Below are positions 20,670-32,099 of a stretch of DNA of 64,000 nt, one piece after another. The notes below the pieces were generated by a model that saw only the letters and a program-made list of their open reading frames with translations, was not told the DNA's origin and did not search any database. Source of the DNA: Cladorrhinum sp. PSN259. Lineage: Eukaryota > Ascomycota > Sordariomycetes > Sordariales > Podosporaceae. The DNA is taken from the NCBI GenBank assembly GCA_033725935.1, contig MU867068.1, positions 186,001 through 250,000 of the forward strand. The letters run 5' to 3'. Every line of letters starts with the position of its first letter. Position 1 is the stretch's first letter. Both the position numbers and the translations under genes were made by a program.

Positions 20670-23150
20670 ATGCGCTTCGGAAAGACGCTGCGCCAATCAG
20701 TCTACCCACCATGGAAGGACAAGTACATCGACTACGCGAAGCTCAAGAGCATTCTGCGCGAGGATAAGCCTGATGATGAGGACGAGCCATGGACTGAGGA
20801 TGACGAGAACCGCTTCTGCGACGAGATATTCAATACCCAACTTGAAAAGGTTGCCCAGTTCCAAGCCGAAAAGGTAGAGGAGCTTCGCCAGAGAGTTGAC
20901 GCCGCCTTCGACAAACTGAAAGAATTGCCTCCCGGCGAGGAGGGAAAACAAAAGAGCGATGAGGAAACACAAAAGTTGAAGAATATGGAGGGGGAGTTGG
21001 ATACCATAATGAACGAGGTCAAGGAGTTGCAAAAGTACAGCAATCTGAACTACACCGGTTTCTTGAAGATTGTCAAGAAGCACGACCGAAAGCGCGGTGA
21101 CCGCTACAAGATCCGCCCCATTATGCAAGTCAGCCTTTCCCAACGGCCATTCAACTCGGAACAGGCCTACTCGCCGCTTTTAAACAAGCTCTCTCTCATG
21201 TACTTTGCCATTCGCCAACAACTCGAGGATCACGGAGCAGCAGCGGATGCCTTCCCTGTTGACCCAGACAGCCAGCCCGAGACGCACAATGGCGAAAGAT
21301 ACACAGCGCACAAGTTCTGGGTACATCCAGACAACTTGCTCGAGGTCAAGACATTTATCCTCCGTCGCCTGCCCGCGCTTGTGTACAGTGAACAATCTGC
21401 AAAGGAAGTTGACGGACAATACGACCCAACCATCACTTCGCTCTATTTCGATAGCCGAAAGTTCGAGCTTTATTCGAAGAAGGTCGAACGAGAATCAGAG
21501 GCCTCGTCTCTCCGTCTCCGGTGGTATGGACAACTCAACACACGCCCGGACATCTTCCTCGAACAAAAGATCCTCCACGACAACGGCAGCAGCGAGGAGA
21601 GCAAATTCGTCATCAAAGAAAAATACGTGAAACCCTTCCTTGACGGCGAGTACAAGATGGAGAAGTCCGTCCAAAAGATGGAACGAAAAGGCCAATCCGC
21701 CGAAGACGTCGAGCAGTTCCGTTCCACCGCAGACTCCATCCAAGATTTCATCCGCGAAAACAAGCTGGAACCTATAGTGCGCGCCAACTACGTCCGCACA
21801 GCTTTTCAGAACCCAGGCGACGCCCGCGTGCGCATCTCCATCGACACCGACATCGCCTTCATCCGCGAGGACACCCTGGACAGGGACCGTCCCTGCCGTG
21901 ATCCCAAGGAGTGGCACCGCGCAGACATCGACAACAGCAGCATGACCTACCCCTTCAAGAACATCAACCAGAGCGAAGTCTCCCGTTTCCCTTACGCCGT
22001 GCTGGAAATCAAGCTCCGCGAGAACAACGGCAAAGGTAAACGCGCAGCTTGGATCCAAGACCTTATGAGCTCGCACCTCGTCCATCCTTGCCCTCGCTTC
22101 TCCAAGTTCGTCCACGGAGTCGCCTCCCTCTTCGAGGACTACGTCAATCGCTTGCCCTTCTGGCTAAGCGATCTCGACACGGACATCCGTAAAGATCCTC
22201 AGGTAGCCTTCGAAGAGGAAGAGGAGCGTCGCGCCCGGAGAGCAGAAACCGAACAAGTAGTCGGCAGTTTTCTGGGAACAAAACTTTCATCATACAAGGT
22301 GTCAAGGAGCTCTCCCGTAGCAAAGTCATACCTCGCTGAACGGTTGGCGGCTGACAATGCTGCCGCGTCACACTCACCTTCCAGTCGGCTTACGCCTGCT
22401 CAGCAACAACAGACCTCTTCTGAAGAGGTTGGGGAGAGCAGTACCGCTAACGCTCAGTCGCCCGGTCCTAGCGGTGCAGCGGAAAGACAAATCAACTACG
22501 GCACCCTGTCCTCCGTCTTTCCCGGGTTTTCCCTCTCAAAATACTCAAAAGCCAAACGGGCTCGCGAAGCCGGTCTGTCCAACACCCCTCTTCCGCCTGG
22601 AGTAACCGAACCGACGGAATGGATAAAAAACTCTGGGCCGTTACAGATCGAACCCAAAGTGTGGCTAGCCAACGAACGTACCTTTTTGAAATGGCAACAC
22701 ATTTGTGTCTTGTTGGGAGGCCTCGCCATCTCGCTCTATACGGCAGGCGGGGCGGCGGGACATAATACCCTCGCGGAGGTGATGGGCATGGTATTCATCG
22801 GAATCGCAATCTTTGCGGGCGGGTGGAGCTACTGGGTGCTCAAGAAGAGGAGGGACATGATTGTCGCTAGGAGCGGTAAGGACTTTGATTTCGTGGTGGG
22901 GCCGTTGGTTGTTAGTGTGGCATTGATGGTTGCGCTTATTGTTAATTTTGTTATCGCTGTGAGTATATCCCCTACCTGCACTGTGGCTTGTGGAGAGGGA
23001 AGAAGAAAAGTGGTGCTGACGGTTGATTACGAATAGTATGAACAAGCTTTTGGAGGCGGTAAGAGTGGTGGACACGAGTATGGTAATGGTGATGTTTTGG
23101 GGGTGAATGGAAGCGGTGCTGCTGTTGGGGAGATGGGTGAGTTGCGCTGA
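20670..23150 (+). CDS. Vacuolar transporter chaperone subunit (VTC2/VTC3-like), SPX protein
   Basis: Subunit of the vacuolar membrane polyphosphate polymerase complex. Two exons, 20670-22958 and 23037-23150; 78-nt intron; 800 aa. SPX domain at 1-~165 (MRFGKTLRQSVYPPW, YIDYAKLK, NYTGFLKIVKKHDRK) senses inositol pyrophosphates. The central VTC tunnel domain (about 210-520) includes HKFWVHPDN, LRLRWYGQL, DIFLEQK, RTAFQNPGDARV, WHRADID and YAVLEIKL. A Ser/Gln-rich linker follows. Three C-terminal transmembrane segments (DUF202 type) begin after KVWLANERTFLKW. The N-terminus VYPPW, the long linker and PLPPGVTEP favour the VTC2/VTC3 branch over VTC4. Several basic tunnel residues of catalytic VTC4 are nevertheless present. 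The final exon gives a Gly-rich tail, less certain than the rest. Confidence 0.9.
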
Positions 23151-23803
23151 TCTTGTGGGGTTGAAAATGAGAAGAGTGTCGGAATGGTAGTAGTATTCTG
23201 GGTAGTTTTTCTTTGTTCTTGGATTGGCTTTTCCTGTTTGAAACAAACAGTCAAGTTTTGTTCTTTGAACAAAGCATTGTTTTTAGCATGGCATCGACTG
23301 AGGAAGGCATGGCGGAAGATTGGGCATGTATAATCATAAATTGTTATGAATTTGGATATAATGACTTGTAGAACTTCGTTTCCAGGCCTGTTGTGTTTCT
23401 GTTCTGTGATTCATGGGGTATCTTTCTAACTAGCCGCTGAACGGATATACTCGGTATGTTGTGTGGTCTCTTCAAGTTTGTTTTCTTGATGTTTTGATTT
23501 GACATGTTTTGTTTCATTGGTAGTGGTGGTGTGGGAAACAGCTTCCCTTTCTCCTTCCCCCCCCCCCCCCCCCTCCTTTATATATCTACAGTATGACCAT
23601 TTTCCTTTTTTCTATCGTTACACACATGGAGTTTTGGGGGAGAACAAACAACCATAACATCCAGAGCACATGGCATGTTATACAATCAAGAATTTCCACC
23701 CTTTACCAACAACTGGAATCGAAAGGGGGTATCAAAAGCTTTCTGCTTGTTTTCTTTTTCTTCCCCGTTCTTCTTTTCCCTCTTTCCAGCATGCAATTAT
23801 TCA
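23151..23803. other. Convergent 3' region with C17 tract
   Basis: Between the convergent VTC-like and uL24m genes. Holds a homopolymer of about 17 C at 23557-23573 and T-rich DNA. No gene visible. Confidence 0.6.
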
Positions 23804-25038
23804 TCATACCTTGGGCTGGCCTTTTGGTGATACCGCAGCATCCTCGGCTATCGATAACTGCTCCACCGCCTTCTGAAGCTCATTCACCTTCTTCTCTTCT
23901 GCCGCCGCCACCACACCGCCGGCCCTCCTCTCCTGGTTCTTCCCAATGACCGCACCGATCTTCTCAAGCATCTCGTCCGTGAGCACCGGCTGGCCGCGCT
24001 CGCGACGAACCTCGCGCAGCTTGCGGTTGTACTCCTGCAGGGGCAGGAGCATGCTATCTACGCTCTTCTTGCGAGCCTTCTTGTCTGCCTCCTGCTGCGC
24101 AATCTTTGCAACGTACTCGGGCGTGTGGCGGGTACGGAACTTGCTGTACCTGTTGCGCAACTCGTCAATGACGGCCTCGGGCACGGGAGGGCGGAGCAAA
24201 GTAGGCACAAAGGTGCGCTCTTCGACCTCGATACGGAGGGTGTCGATTTCGTGGTCCTCGTACACGGGGTCGGTCTTTGGTGGCCAGGGGATCTTGACGT
24301 TGAGTCCCGGGACGAGACGCTCCCATGTCGTTGTGCGGGTCGGTCTGTCGTGGTCGATCTCGATGGGCTTGAGCTCGCGGATTATTGCGTCCTTGAAAAG
24401 GCCCGTCTTGGGATCTTGGATTGGGTGGACTAGTCTGACGGCGGAGATGGGGACTGAGGAGCTGACTTGCTCGACGGGGAGTTGTTCGCCTTGAACCATG
24501 AATTCGGGGAGGACGACGTTGGCCTGCGGGGGAGGGGTAAGTATACATGTCAAGCATATAATGAGAAATGGCTCTTGCTCACCATGGTCTCGTTGCCCAG
24601 ATCTACAGTCATGTTCTCCTCCTTGACGGCTTCTACTTTTGCGATCCTGCCCTTGTAGGGACCCTCGGTAACTACGACCCGGTCGCCGGCCCGGATGCAG
24701 AGGTATTTGGAGCCACCGGCCCAGGCACAACGGGCCTCTGTTTGCTCCTTGGTGAGCTTGGACTGGAGCAGTGCTCGCTCGGTGGAGATGGCGCCCCAGT
24801 AGTTGCCAGCCCGGTTGAGCTTGCTGACATCGCGGCGGGGAGCAATGGGCCCCAGGTTTCGGTCCTCGTGGCGAGCCTTAATGCTGGAGTGAATATCGAG
24901 GGCGGCTTCTTTCCGAATTCTCGATACTTCACGGACACGCTGCCATTTCTCGATTGATGCCGCCTGTTTGGCTTCCCTCTTGGCCCGGCGTGCGACCTGG
25001 CGCTCGGCCATGCGCACCCGGCGGAGGATCTTGTCCAT
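23804..25038 (-). CDS. mrpl40: Mitochondrial ribosomal protein uL24m (MRPL40 type)
   Basis: Large-subunit mitoribosomal protein. Two exons, 25038-24583 and 24523-23804; 59-nt intron; 391 aa. The very basic N-terminus (MDKILRRVRMAERQVARRAKRE) suits mitochondrial import and rRNA contact. The KOW motif lies at about 111-152 (RAGDRVVVTEGPYKGRIAKVEAV) and ends at the splice junction NETM+ANVVLPEF. The long C-terminal extension, with WERLVPGLNVKIPWPP and EVEERTFVP, is typical of fungal mL40/uL24m proteins. The start at 25038 is preferred to an in-frame codon at 25131, because the conserved protein begins at MDKI. Confidence 0.92.
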
Positions 25039-26552
25039 GGTGGGTTGGGGGTGGGTGTTTGGCAGCTTTCCAATATCAAAAGGCTTCAAATCGACGACAC
25101 CAACAAATCGACCATCGACCAACCCGGTCACTCAATTGGTCTGCCCTTGGTGGTCCGGGCGATTGGAAGTTTTTCCCAGCTGGCAGATCGAGTGTGACAG
25201 CTGTCTTCCTTGTTGAGACCCGCCCACTTATAACCCATCCCTTTTTGGCCATATTATTCCTAGGTATCACGTGGGGTTCTACGGACGTTGTCGTTCTTCA
25301 GCAGTGGAACTTGGAAGTCGTGGAGGAGAACTGAAAATGGCTGTTGATCCCCGGAGATAATCAATCATCCGAACGAGCTGGCACTTGTGGCGGTTTGATT
25401 CACTGATGAGGCTTACAGTGGATGAGAGCGAAACCTGGCAACTGTTGCGCGCTGTTCAGTCACTTGCAGCTGTTGCAGGAAGGCAAAGTCCTAGGGCGAT
25501 AGGACTTTGACCCACTCGGCGCGACCAGTTTTCCGGCATTGGATGGGTCGGCTCCAACCCAGCCTTTGTTGTGCACGCATTTCACTTTGTGACTTTCTTC
25601 AGATGTTCCTTGGGAGGTCGCCAATCCATGGATAATGCAGCTTGCTTTGAACGTGGTTCGCCGTTTCACGCTCAACGATGGCGAGGCTGAGCTGCTGATT
25701 GGGGAAAACGGCCGGGAGTCATTCCAATCTAGGTATCTCGGTATCCGACAGGCAACAACCGCCTCGTAGGGATTTCATCAGTCCTTCGGTTCTCACGTGC
25801 CAGCTGTCATTTGTATCTGTAGTGCACGCCGTAGACCTTGACGACTTATGCATATGGACTGGGCGATCAAGGCCCACCGACATTCTTTGACGGGATGATT
25901 GTGACGGGGAGTTCAGGGGCTGTGGCTGCTTCTGGATGTCTGGGTTCTAGGTTCTGGGTTCCAGCGTGCCGTGATGATCAACAACTGTCTGTTTACCGGA
26001 GGCCCCATCCATATTTAAACAGTGTAATAATTACCATTTTCCCAAGAAATGAATGGGATCATGGTTGAGAGAGTATGAAAACAAAATAAAAAGAAATTGC
26101 TCATCTTGTTGTCCATTCATTATTATTTTTTGAAGGTCGGTCTAGGTTCCTCGCACACTGACGTTGCCTTCATCAGCCCAGAACCAAGCGAACAGCACGT
26201 TAAGCAAGCCCCCCAAGGGTTGTGTCCACTCAGAGGCCCCCGTTCCAGAGTGCACCATCCACCCATCCACTCGCCGCCCTCTTCTTCCCGGCCTCCCCCC
26301 CAACGCACTGTTGCCCTTTCTCTTGTCGTCAATTGAAAGCGACCTCGATCGACTTCCGCTTTTCTTTTCTATTTCCAACAACCTCCACCTTTTTCCACGA
26401 ACATTCCATCTTCTGCCTGCTTTGCCGCCATTGCTGCATCGCCAACAACTCCATCTTTCTCAAATTCCTGCATCCGGCATTCGCAAGCTGAAATCGGCGA
26501 GCGAACCCAAGCAATCCAACAAAAACAAATCTAATTCACCACACACGCAACA
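25039..26552. other. Divergent promoter region, uL24m and rho1
   Basis: 1.5 kb without a convincing ORF. Strongly pyrimidine-rich plus strand at 26270-26520 forms the likely rho1 5' leader, ending in CACACACGCAACAATGG. Confidence 0.55.
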
Positions 26553-27619
26553 ATGGCTGCTGAGCTCCGCCGGAAGTTGGTCATCGTCGGTGACGGTGCC
26601 TGCGGCAAGACCTGCTTGTTGATGTGAGTATTCCCCCAAACTCGACATCCTTAATCCCCCTTTTTTTTTCTGCCGCTCGGTTCTTGGCTGCATCGTCGTC
26701 ATCATCTCCATCGCAGCCATCACTGGCAGCGTCGCCTGTTCTCATCAAACATTTTGACTAACTCTGGCCCAGTGTTTTCTCCAAGGGCACCTTCCCTGAG
26801 GTATGTTTCGAATCGCCTCTCTAGCACTTTTGCACGTCTCGATCGCATCTCATTTCGCGTCCCAATACCCCTGCTCGATCCTTGTTGACCGCCTCGGCCG
26901 TGAGGCTGGCACACCTCGGCGTTTGATAACGAGAACGAGCATCCCCTTCACATGAATCATCAACCCGTCGCGATTGGATGAGATTTCCGTTCTCGCAGGA
27001 CTAACATGATACACACAGGTTTACGTCCCTACCGTGTTCGAAAACTATGTTGCCGATGTCGAGGTCGATGGAAAGCACGTCGAGCTCGCTCTTTGGGATA
27101 CGGCTGGCCAAGAAGACTATGATCGTCTCCGTCCCCTTTCTTACCCCGACTCCCACGTCATCTTGATCTGCTTCGCCGTCGACTCCCCTGATTCCCTCGA
27201 CAACGTTGGCGAGAAGGTTGGTTTGCCCCTTTTGATTTGTCCTCGAAATTCGGTGTGCTAACATTCAAATAGTGGTGCTCTGAGGTACACCACTTCTGCC
27301 CCGACGTCCCCAAGATCCTCGTCGGCTGCAAGAAGGATCTTCGTTTCGACCAGAGGACGATTGAGGAGCTCCGCAAGACCAGCCAACAGCCCGTGTCCCC
27401 TGAACAGGTTAGTTTTTCTCGGCTTTTCGTGAAGGCAAGAACGAAGCTAACTGACAAAAATCGCAGGGTCAACAAGTTGCCACCAACATCAAGGCCACCA
27501 AGTACCTTGAATGCTCTGCCAAGACCAACGAGGGTGTCCGGGAGGTGTTTGAGTTCGCGACGCGCGCCGCCTTGATGAAGAAGTCAGGGAAAAAGAAGGG
27601 CAAGTGCACCATTGCCTAA
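26553..27619 (+). CDS. rho-1: Rho1 small GTPase
   Basis: Essential Rho-family GTPase that controls glucan synthase, the cell-wall integrity MAP kinase pathway and actin polarity. Five exons: 26553-26623, 26773-26800, 27019-27216, 27273-27407, 27467-27619; 194 aa, the usual length for this protein. Introns of 149 and 218 nt flank a 28-nt second exon. G1 GDGACGKT at 12-19; effector loop YVPTVFENY; G3 DTAGQED; G4 as a KKD variant (VGCKKDL); G5 ECSAK. The tail is polybasic (KKSGKKKGK) and ends in a CAAX-type box, CTIA. The terminal Ala instead of the usual Leu is noted in the findings. Each exon join restores the canonical Rho sequence. Confidence 0.97.
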
Positions 27620-29284
27620 GCGAGGGGAATAATATCACCGGCGTAACTGCCTCCCACTTATCTGTCAACACTTGCGACTCCCAAGCCTCAGCAATCAAGC
27701 CCCCTCGATATTGCGCCAATCAGCACAACCGGTCATTCCCTCCAGGGAGAGAGATACGAAAGTTCGTTGATACACTCGACCGATAGGGAAGGAGAAAGAG
27801 AGACATAAGCTCCAAGGAGGCCACAGGGGACACCTGTTCTCAGGACTTGTGTGTGGGGAGGAAACTTTTTTTTTGCAACCTCTTGAAGATGAAGGGAGGG
27901 ACAGAAGCGCAGAAACTCTTACTATTTCTGAAGGGATCAAGGGACCCTCTTGCGCACACCACACTATCGGTTGGGAGATGGACCGATCTAAACTAATGGG
28001 CAAGGGCCTTTGCCGCGTAATCCATACCAACCTCTCTCTCTCTGTCTCTGTCTCAAACCTTTCTCATCTTTTCTGATAACTCTCTACGTATCGTACCTCT
28101 GTTGTCGTTTTTTCTAGCTAGCTATTTATTCATCGTTTTTTCTTTTCTCTGGAACTGGACCGGCCTTTGTTGTGTGTTTTTTCTCTCTATATCTTGTGAC
28201 GTCTCTTGGTTGTGGATGGCCTGTGGTCTCTGGGTTTAAGAGTGGCTCTACTATATCTATACAATACAAGGGTTTATTTCTTAATTTGAGACTGTCTTGA
28301 ACTTGACTATTTGTGGGGCTTACGTTTATGTTTGAGTCTCGCTGTCGACTGTGACAAGCAAGCTGATGGTGTCTCCATCCTGAGTCTCCATTCCGGCTGA
28401 GACGTACGTATGCTGAAGCAAGTGGGTATAAGATTACATGGGTGTCCATGGTCAAGACAGTCAGCCATGGTTAGTTCATGATGTACTTTGCACTTTGCTT
28501 GAAACTTAGTATGTAGCATCTCTCATCAGGTTCGTCATGAATGAAGTGGAAGCAAAATACAGAAGAATATATGTCACTGATTGAAATAGAAACTCAACGA
28601 CTTTCTTTTTGTCGGTTTCTGTTGCATGTTGAGTGAGTGTGTGTCTTGGTGTCTTTATCAATCCATGAGATTGTGAAATTTTAACTGGATGATGTATTTG
28701 TATTGATTCATTTTCTTCTTCTTCCATGGCTCGCCCTCAAAAGATACTAAAGCACACACGTTTACCAGTGAAGTTTGGGTGACTAAAGGTACTGTAGTAT
28801 GTATGTCTCTCATGCATTCGTCACTTTAATTTTCATTTTCATTTTCGTTTCATTTCAATAAACTCATAAACTGAACACTAAATAATAAGCTCCGGGGCCG
28901 CCTACTACTACTACTACTACCTATCTGACCCCCAAGATAAAAGATAAAAACCATCATCAGGGAGAAAAAGAAAGAAAGAAAAAAAGAAATCAATTAATGC
29001 CTTCTCAACGGTTGTTTGTAGTCGTGGGTGGTTTGGATTCAATAATAAATTCCCCGTTGCCAAAGTAGGGTAGATAAAAAAAACTCTCCGCCCGAGTCTC
29101 CTTTACTATCTTTTTTTCTTTTCTCGTCCACCCGCTCAAACTTGAATTCGCGCCCCTCCAGTGTCGAGTTTCGAATCAAAAGGACAGGGTTTGACATTGT
29201 GGGTCTCACTGTTTGCTGGCTGGGAGGAGTCCGGCGGGAGGAGGAGGAGGTAGATGGGCGGCGGCTGTGGGGTGAAGTTCCTAT
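27620..29284. other. 3' regions with microsatellite, no gene seen
   Basis: Contains the rho1 3' UTR and downstream AT-rich DNA with many T and A runs, a CTCTCTCTCTGTCTCTGTCTC stretch near 28034, ATTTTCATTTTCATTTTC near 28830 and a (CTA)6 microsatellite at 28902-28920. No ORF here is protein-like. Confidence 0.5.
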
Positions 29285-29443
29285 CTAGCTGGGGCAGGAC
29301 TATATAACGTTTTGTGTCAGTATTGATGAAGAATGGGTGCAATGAGAGGTTAGAGTAAAAAGACATACAGCACCGCACGATCCGCACGACTTGGACTCGC
29401 CATCTGAGGCGGATCCGCACTTGGGGCAGCTGGCACCGTGCAT
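29285..29443 (-). CDS. Tiny Cys-rich peptide, metallothionein-like candidate
   Basis: Not in any long-ORF set: a 29-codon, two-exon frame. Exon 1 is 29443-29369 (25 codons, start context CCCAAAATG). A 69-nt intron follows (GTATGT donor, CTGAC 17 nt before a TATAG acceptor). Exon 2 is 29299-29285 (four codons and TAG). Cysteines fall at residues 6, 9, 20, 23 and 27, arranged as CPKC, CGSC and a final SCPS. Apart from Cys it is Gly/Ser-rich, with no aromatic residue and no Leu, Ile or Val, as in fungal copper metallothioneins. N. crassa CMT is similar in size and also has one intron, but its Cys spacing (CXC) differs. A TATATATA element lies about 130 bp upstream. Function is inferred only. Confidence 0.55.
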
Positions 29444-30269
29444 TTTGGGTAGTTTGCAGAAAAGGTTATTGGTTATATGTGATAGTTTGTTTATTGGTGT
29501 GTGTGTAAGAGAGAGAGAGCGGGGTGGGAAGAAGAGGAGAGAGGAAGAAGAAGAGAAAAAAGGCGGGGTTATATATACTGAACCTCCCTCATACCTACAA
29601 AACTTACAACACACTACCCACCATCAGATTATCTTTTCCCATCACTAATAAACAGGTCACAAGGGGGCTTCTACGCAGTAGTCGTTCACACTAACAAATC
29701 GGACAGACTAATGGAACCGTCCCGTCTATTCGAACCGTCCGTCGGTTATGCAAGAAGCTCAAAAAATGGATCCATAAACATGTCGGATGACGGGCTGATG
29801 GATTCGGGATACGCTCTCTGTGTGTGTGCGGTTGCGGAACCTCTCCCGGTGCCCTTGTGACAGCAAGTCTGCATATTGGAGCGGGGAAAAGGCCTTGTAG
29901 ACAGTATCTATGCACATGTATGCAACCTCCCCACGCCAAGCTGCATATTTAATATATTTCGAACCATGCTTTTGGGGAAAGCGGGATGGGGAGATGGAGG
30001 TAAAAGATAAAACCCGATGTTGACATTCCCCTAATGAAAAGCAAACGCCCGAATGAACATGCTATGATGTTTCTAAAAACAAACGCCATGAGAAAACCGT
30101 TTTATTTTAGAGCTTTGGTCTAAAACACCCGCCGAAAAGCAAAACAACAACGGGGTGAACCGGCCACTTTCTCAAAGGGTCGTCCATTCATCCCCTTTCT
30201 AGTGTAGCTTGTTTCGCAACTATGATATATCCCAACAACAGAGAAACTAAAAAAAGATATACAATTAGA
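29444..30269. other. Promoter of the Cys-rich peptide gene and 3' flank of the transporter
   Basis: The minus-strand TATA-like stretch at 29570-29577 could serve the Cys-rich peptide gene. A GAGAGAGAGAG run lies at about 29510-29520. The rest carries no recognised gene and probably includes the 3' UTR of the leftward transporter gene. Confidence 0.5.
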
Positions 30270-32099
30270 TTAATAACACTGTTTCGTGCTTCCTTTGCCT
30301 ATTCAAATCAAGTCAGTAAGACAAAACTCTGTATAATTAAGTTTTGTTAGAAGCAAAACTCACCTGTAACTATATTCCCTATCGCCTGCAACATGCTCAT
30401 AACCATGACCATAGTGCCAAACGCAACCACAACCCAGGCGACATACGTCCTCCACGACTTCGTCGTCAGCTTGATGTAGCACAACGGCGGTAGGATATAC
30501 GCCATCGCAGCCGCGCTCGTCCCTCCGACCAGATCAAACACCGTCCCCAGATCGCAAGTCAGGAGACTGAGCACCATGGCGCTAAACACCAGACTCGAAG
30601 TGAAAATAAGGTGCAGCGCCAGGTTAAACGGTTCTCCCGGGAAATAATAGTTGAGCATGACCTCTCGACAGACGAAAGCTTCGAGAGGCAAGGTAGTCAA
30701 CATGTTGAGACCGAAACACAGCCTCGCCACATTGACCATCGTGTTATCCGCCGGGAAATTATTCAGCACATTTCCTTGCGTCTTATCCCCAAACGTCAAG
30801 AAGCCAGCCAGTGCCATGCCCAGACAAGCAAACATGCTGATGCCGGTCGAATAATGTGTGACCTTTGCAAATCGATCCATGGTCGGTCGTTCCAGCGATC
30901 CGTAGATCAATAAGCTGTTGTGATGACAGACGAAAGCTGTATTTTCACACACTCATATCAGCACATAATCCCCATTACTTCCTCATGTATAAATAAAACT
31001 CACCAAAAGAAATAACACCAACAGCACTAATAACCCCATCCCAACTCTCTCCCACCGCCAACCCGCCCTTAATCTCCCCCCTGTCCTTTTCCTCAACAAA
31101 CCAGCTCTGCACCAAGACAGTACCAACAATAATCGCCATACTAACCAGCGCGAACCCGCTCGCCTTGGCCAGCATCGCAATATCCCTGTACAGACTCAGG
31201 GGGTAACTGACCCCCATCGTCAAAACCCCAATCACCACCCTCCTGTCCACGTTCACTCCGGGCCATATGGCACTCAACACGTGCGGTATGCTGTCGCCCA
31301 CGATGACACCAAACGCCACCATCCCGCCGAAAGCAAAAGCCCACTGCGCGACGCTTATAGCTATCAGCCCGGACCTGCCGAAGCATTTCTCCACCGTGCC
31401 CTGGAAGCTCGTCGCGCCGGACAGTTTCGAGTTGATGACGATGAGCCTTATGGTCCAGTCAACCACCACCGTCAGCACCACCAGCAAAATTGTGCCGGTG
31501 AGCAGCCCGGCCTGCTTGAACGCGTACGGCTGGCCGATTATCCCCGCGCCGATTATGCTGTTCGCCATGTTCATGAACGCGCTCGGCAGGCTTGACTTGG
31601 GCCTGCTCAGATTCTCCAGATCAGAGTCTTGTATCCTCTCCGCCACTTGAACAGACGGCGCCGTGATCCCCGTCAAGAGCGGCGCTCGGGACTCGCCCCT
31701 TCTTTCTGATGACGAGGAAGAGAAATCGAAACTGGTTCTCGTATCGTAGTCGTCATCGTCATCGTGATGATAGATGTCCGTATTGTTCCGAGTCTGAGAA
31801 GTTTGGTGGACTACGGTAGGTCTCAAGTCGAATCGCACGCGGTTGGGAGTTCGGGGCGTTCGGGGGCTTCGCAAACTCGGCGAGAGTGATCCGCTGTCTC
31901 GACCTGTTGTTGGCGTTAAGTGGTTGGTGGGTGTTGGGAGTGGTATGTGCAGTCCTCCTCCTCCTCCGCCTCCTCCGTTCCCGTTGTAATCATCTGTAGA
32001 AAGCAACCCTTCCTCTTGTTCTTGGTGTTGAAAAGATTGATCCCTCCTTAAACCCCCCTGTCCAGGCTGCCGTGATAATGGCGGTGGCGGTCTTGCCAT
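30270..32099 (-). CDS. AVT/SLC38-type amino-acid transporter (AVT2-like)
   Basis: Polytopic amino-acid/auxin permease family transporter, nearest in layout to yeast Avt2 and animal SLC38. Exons 32099-31004, 30936-30364 and 30298-30270; introns 67 and 65 nt; 565 aa. The first ~165 residues are a hydrophilic, presumably cytosolic tail with polyGly, polyAsp and SPRTPRTP stretches. The transporter core starts at SAFMNMANSIIGAGIIGQPYAFKQAG, the signature first helix of the family, and shows about ten to eleven hydrophobic segments. ISF+AFVCHHN is rebuilt across the first intron (FVCHHN is a family motif). The last exon adds only nine codons, called on its good donor, CTGAC branch site and AATAG acceptor; without it the protein ends two codons into the intron. 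Substrate and membrane are not shown by the sequence. Confidence 0.9.
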
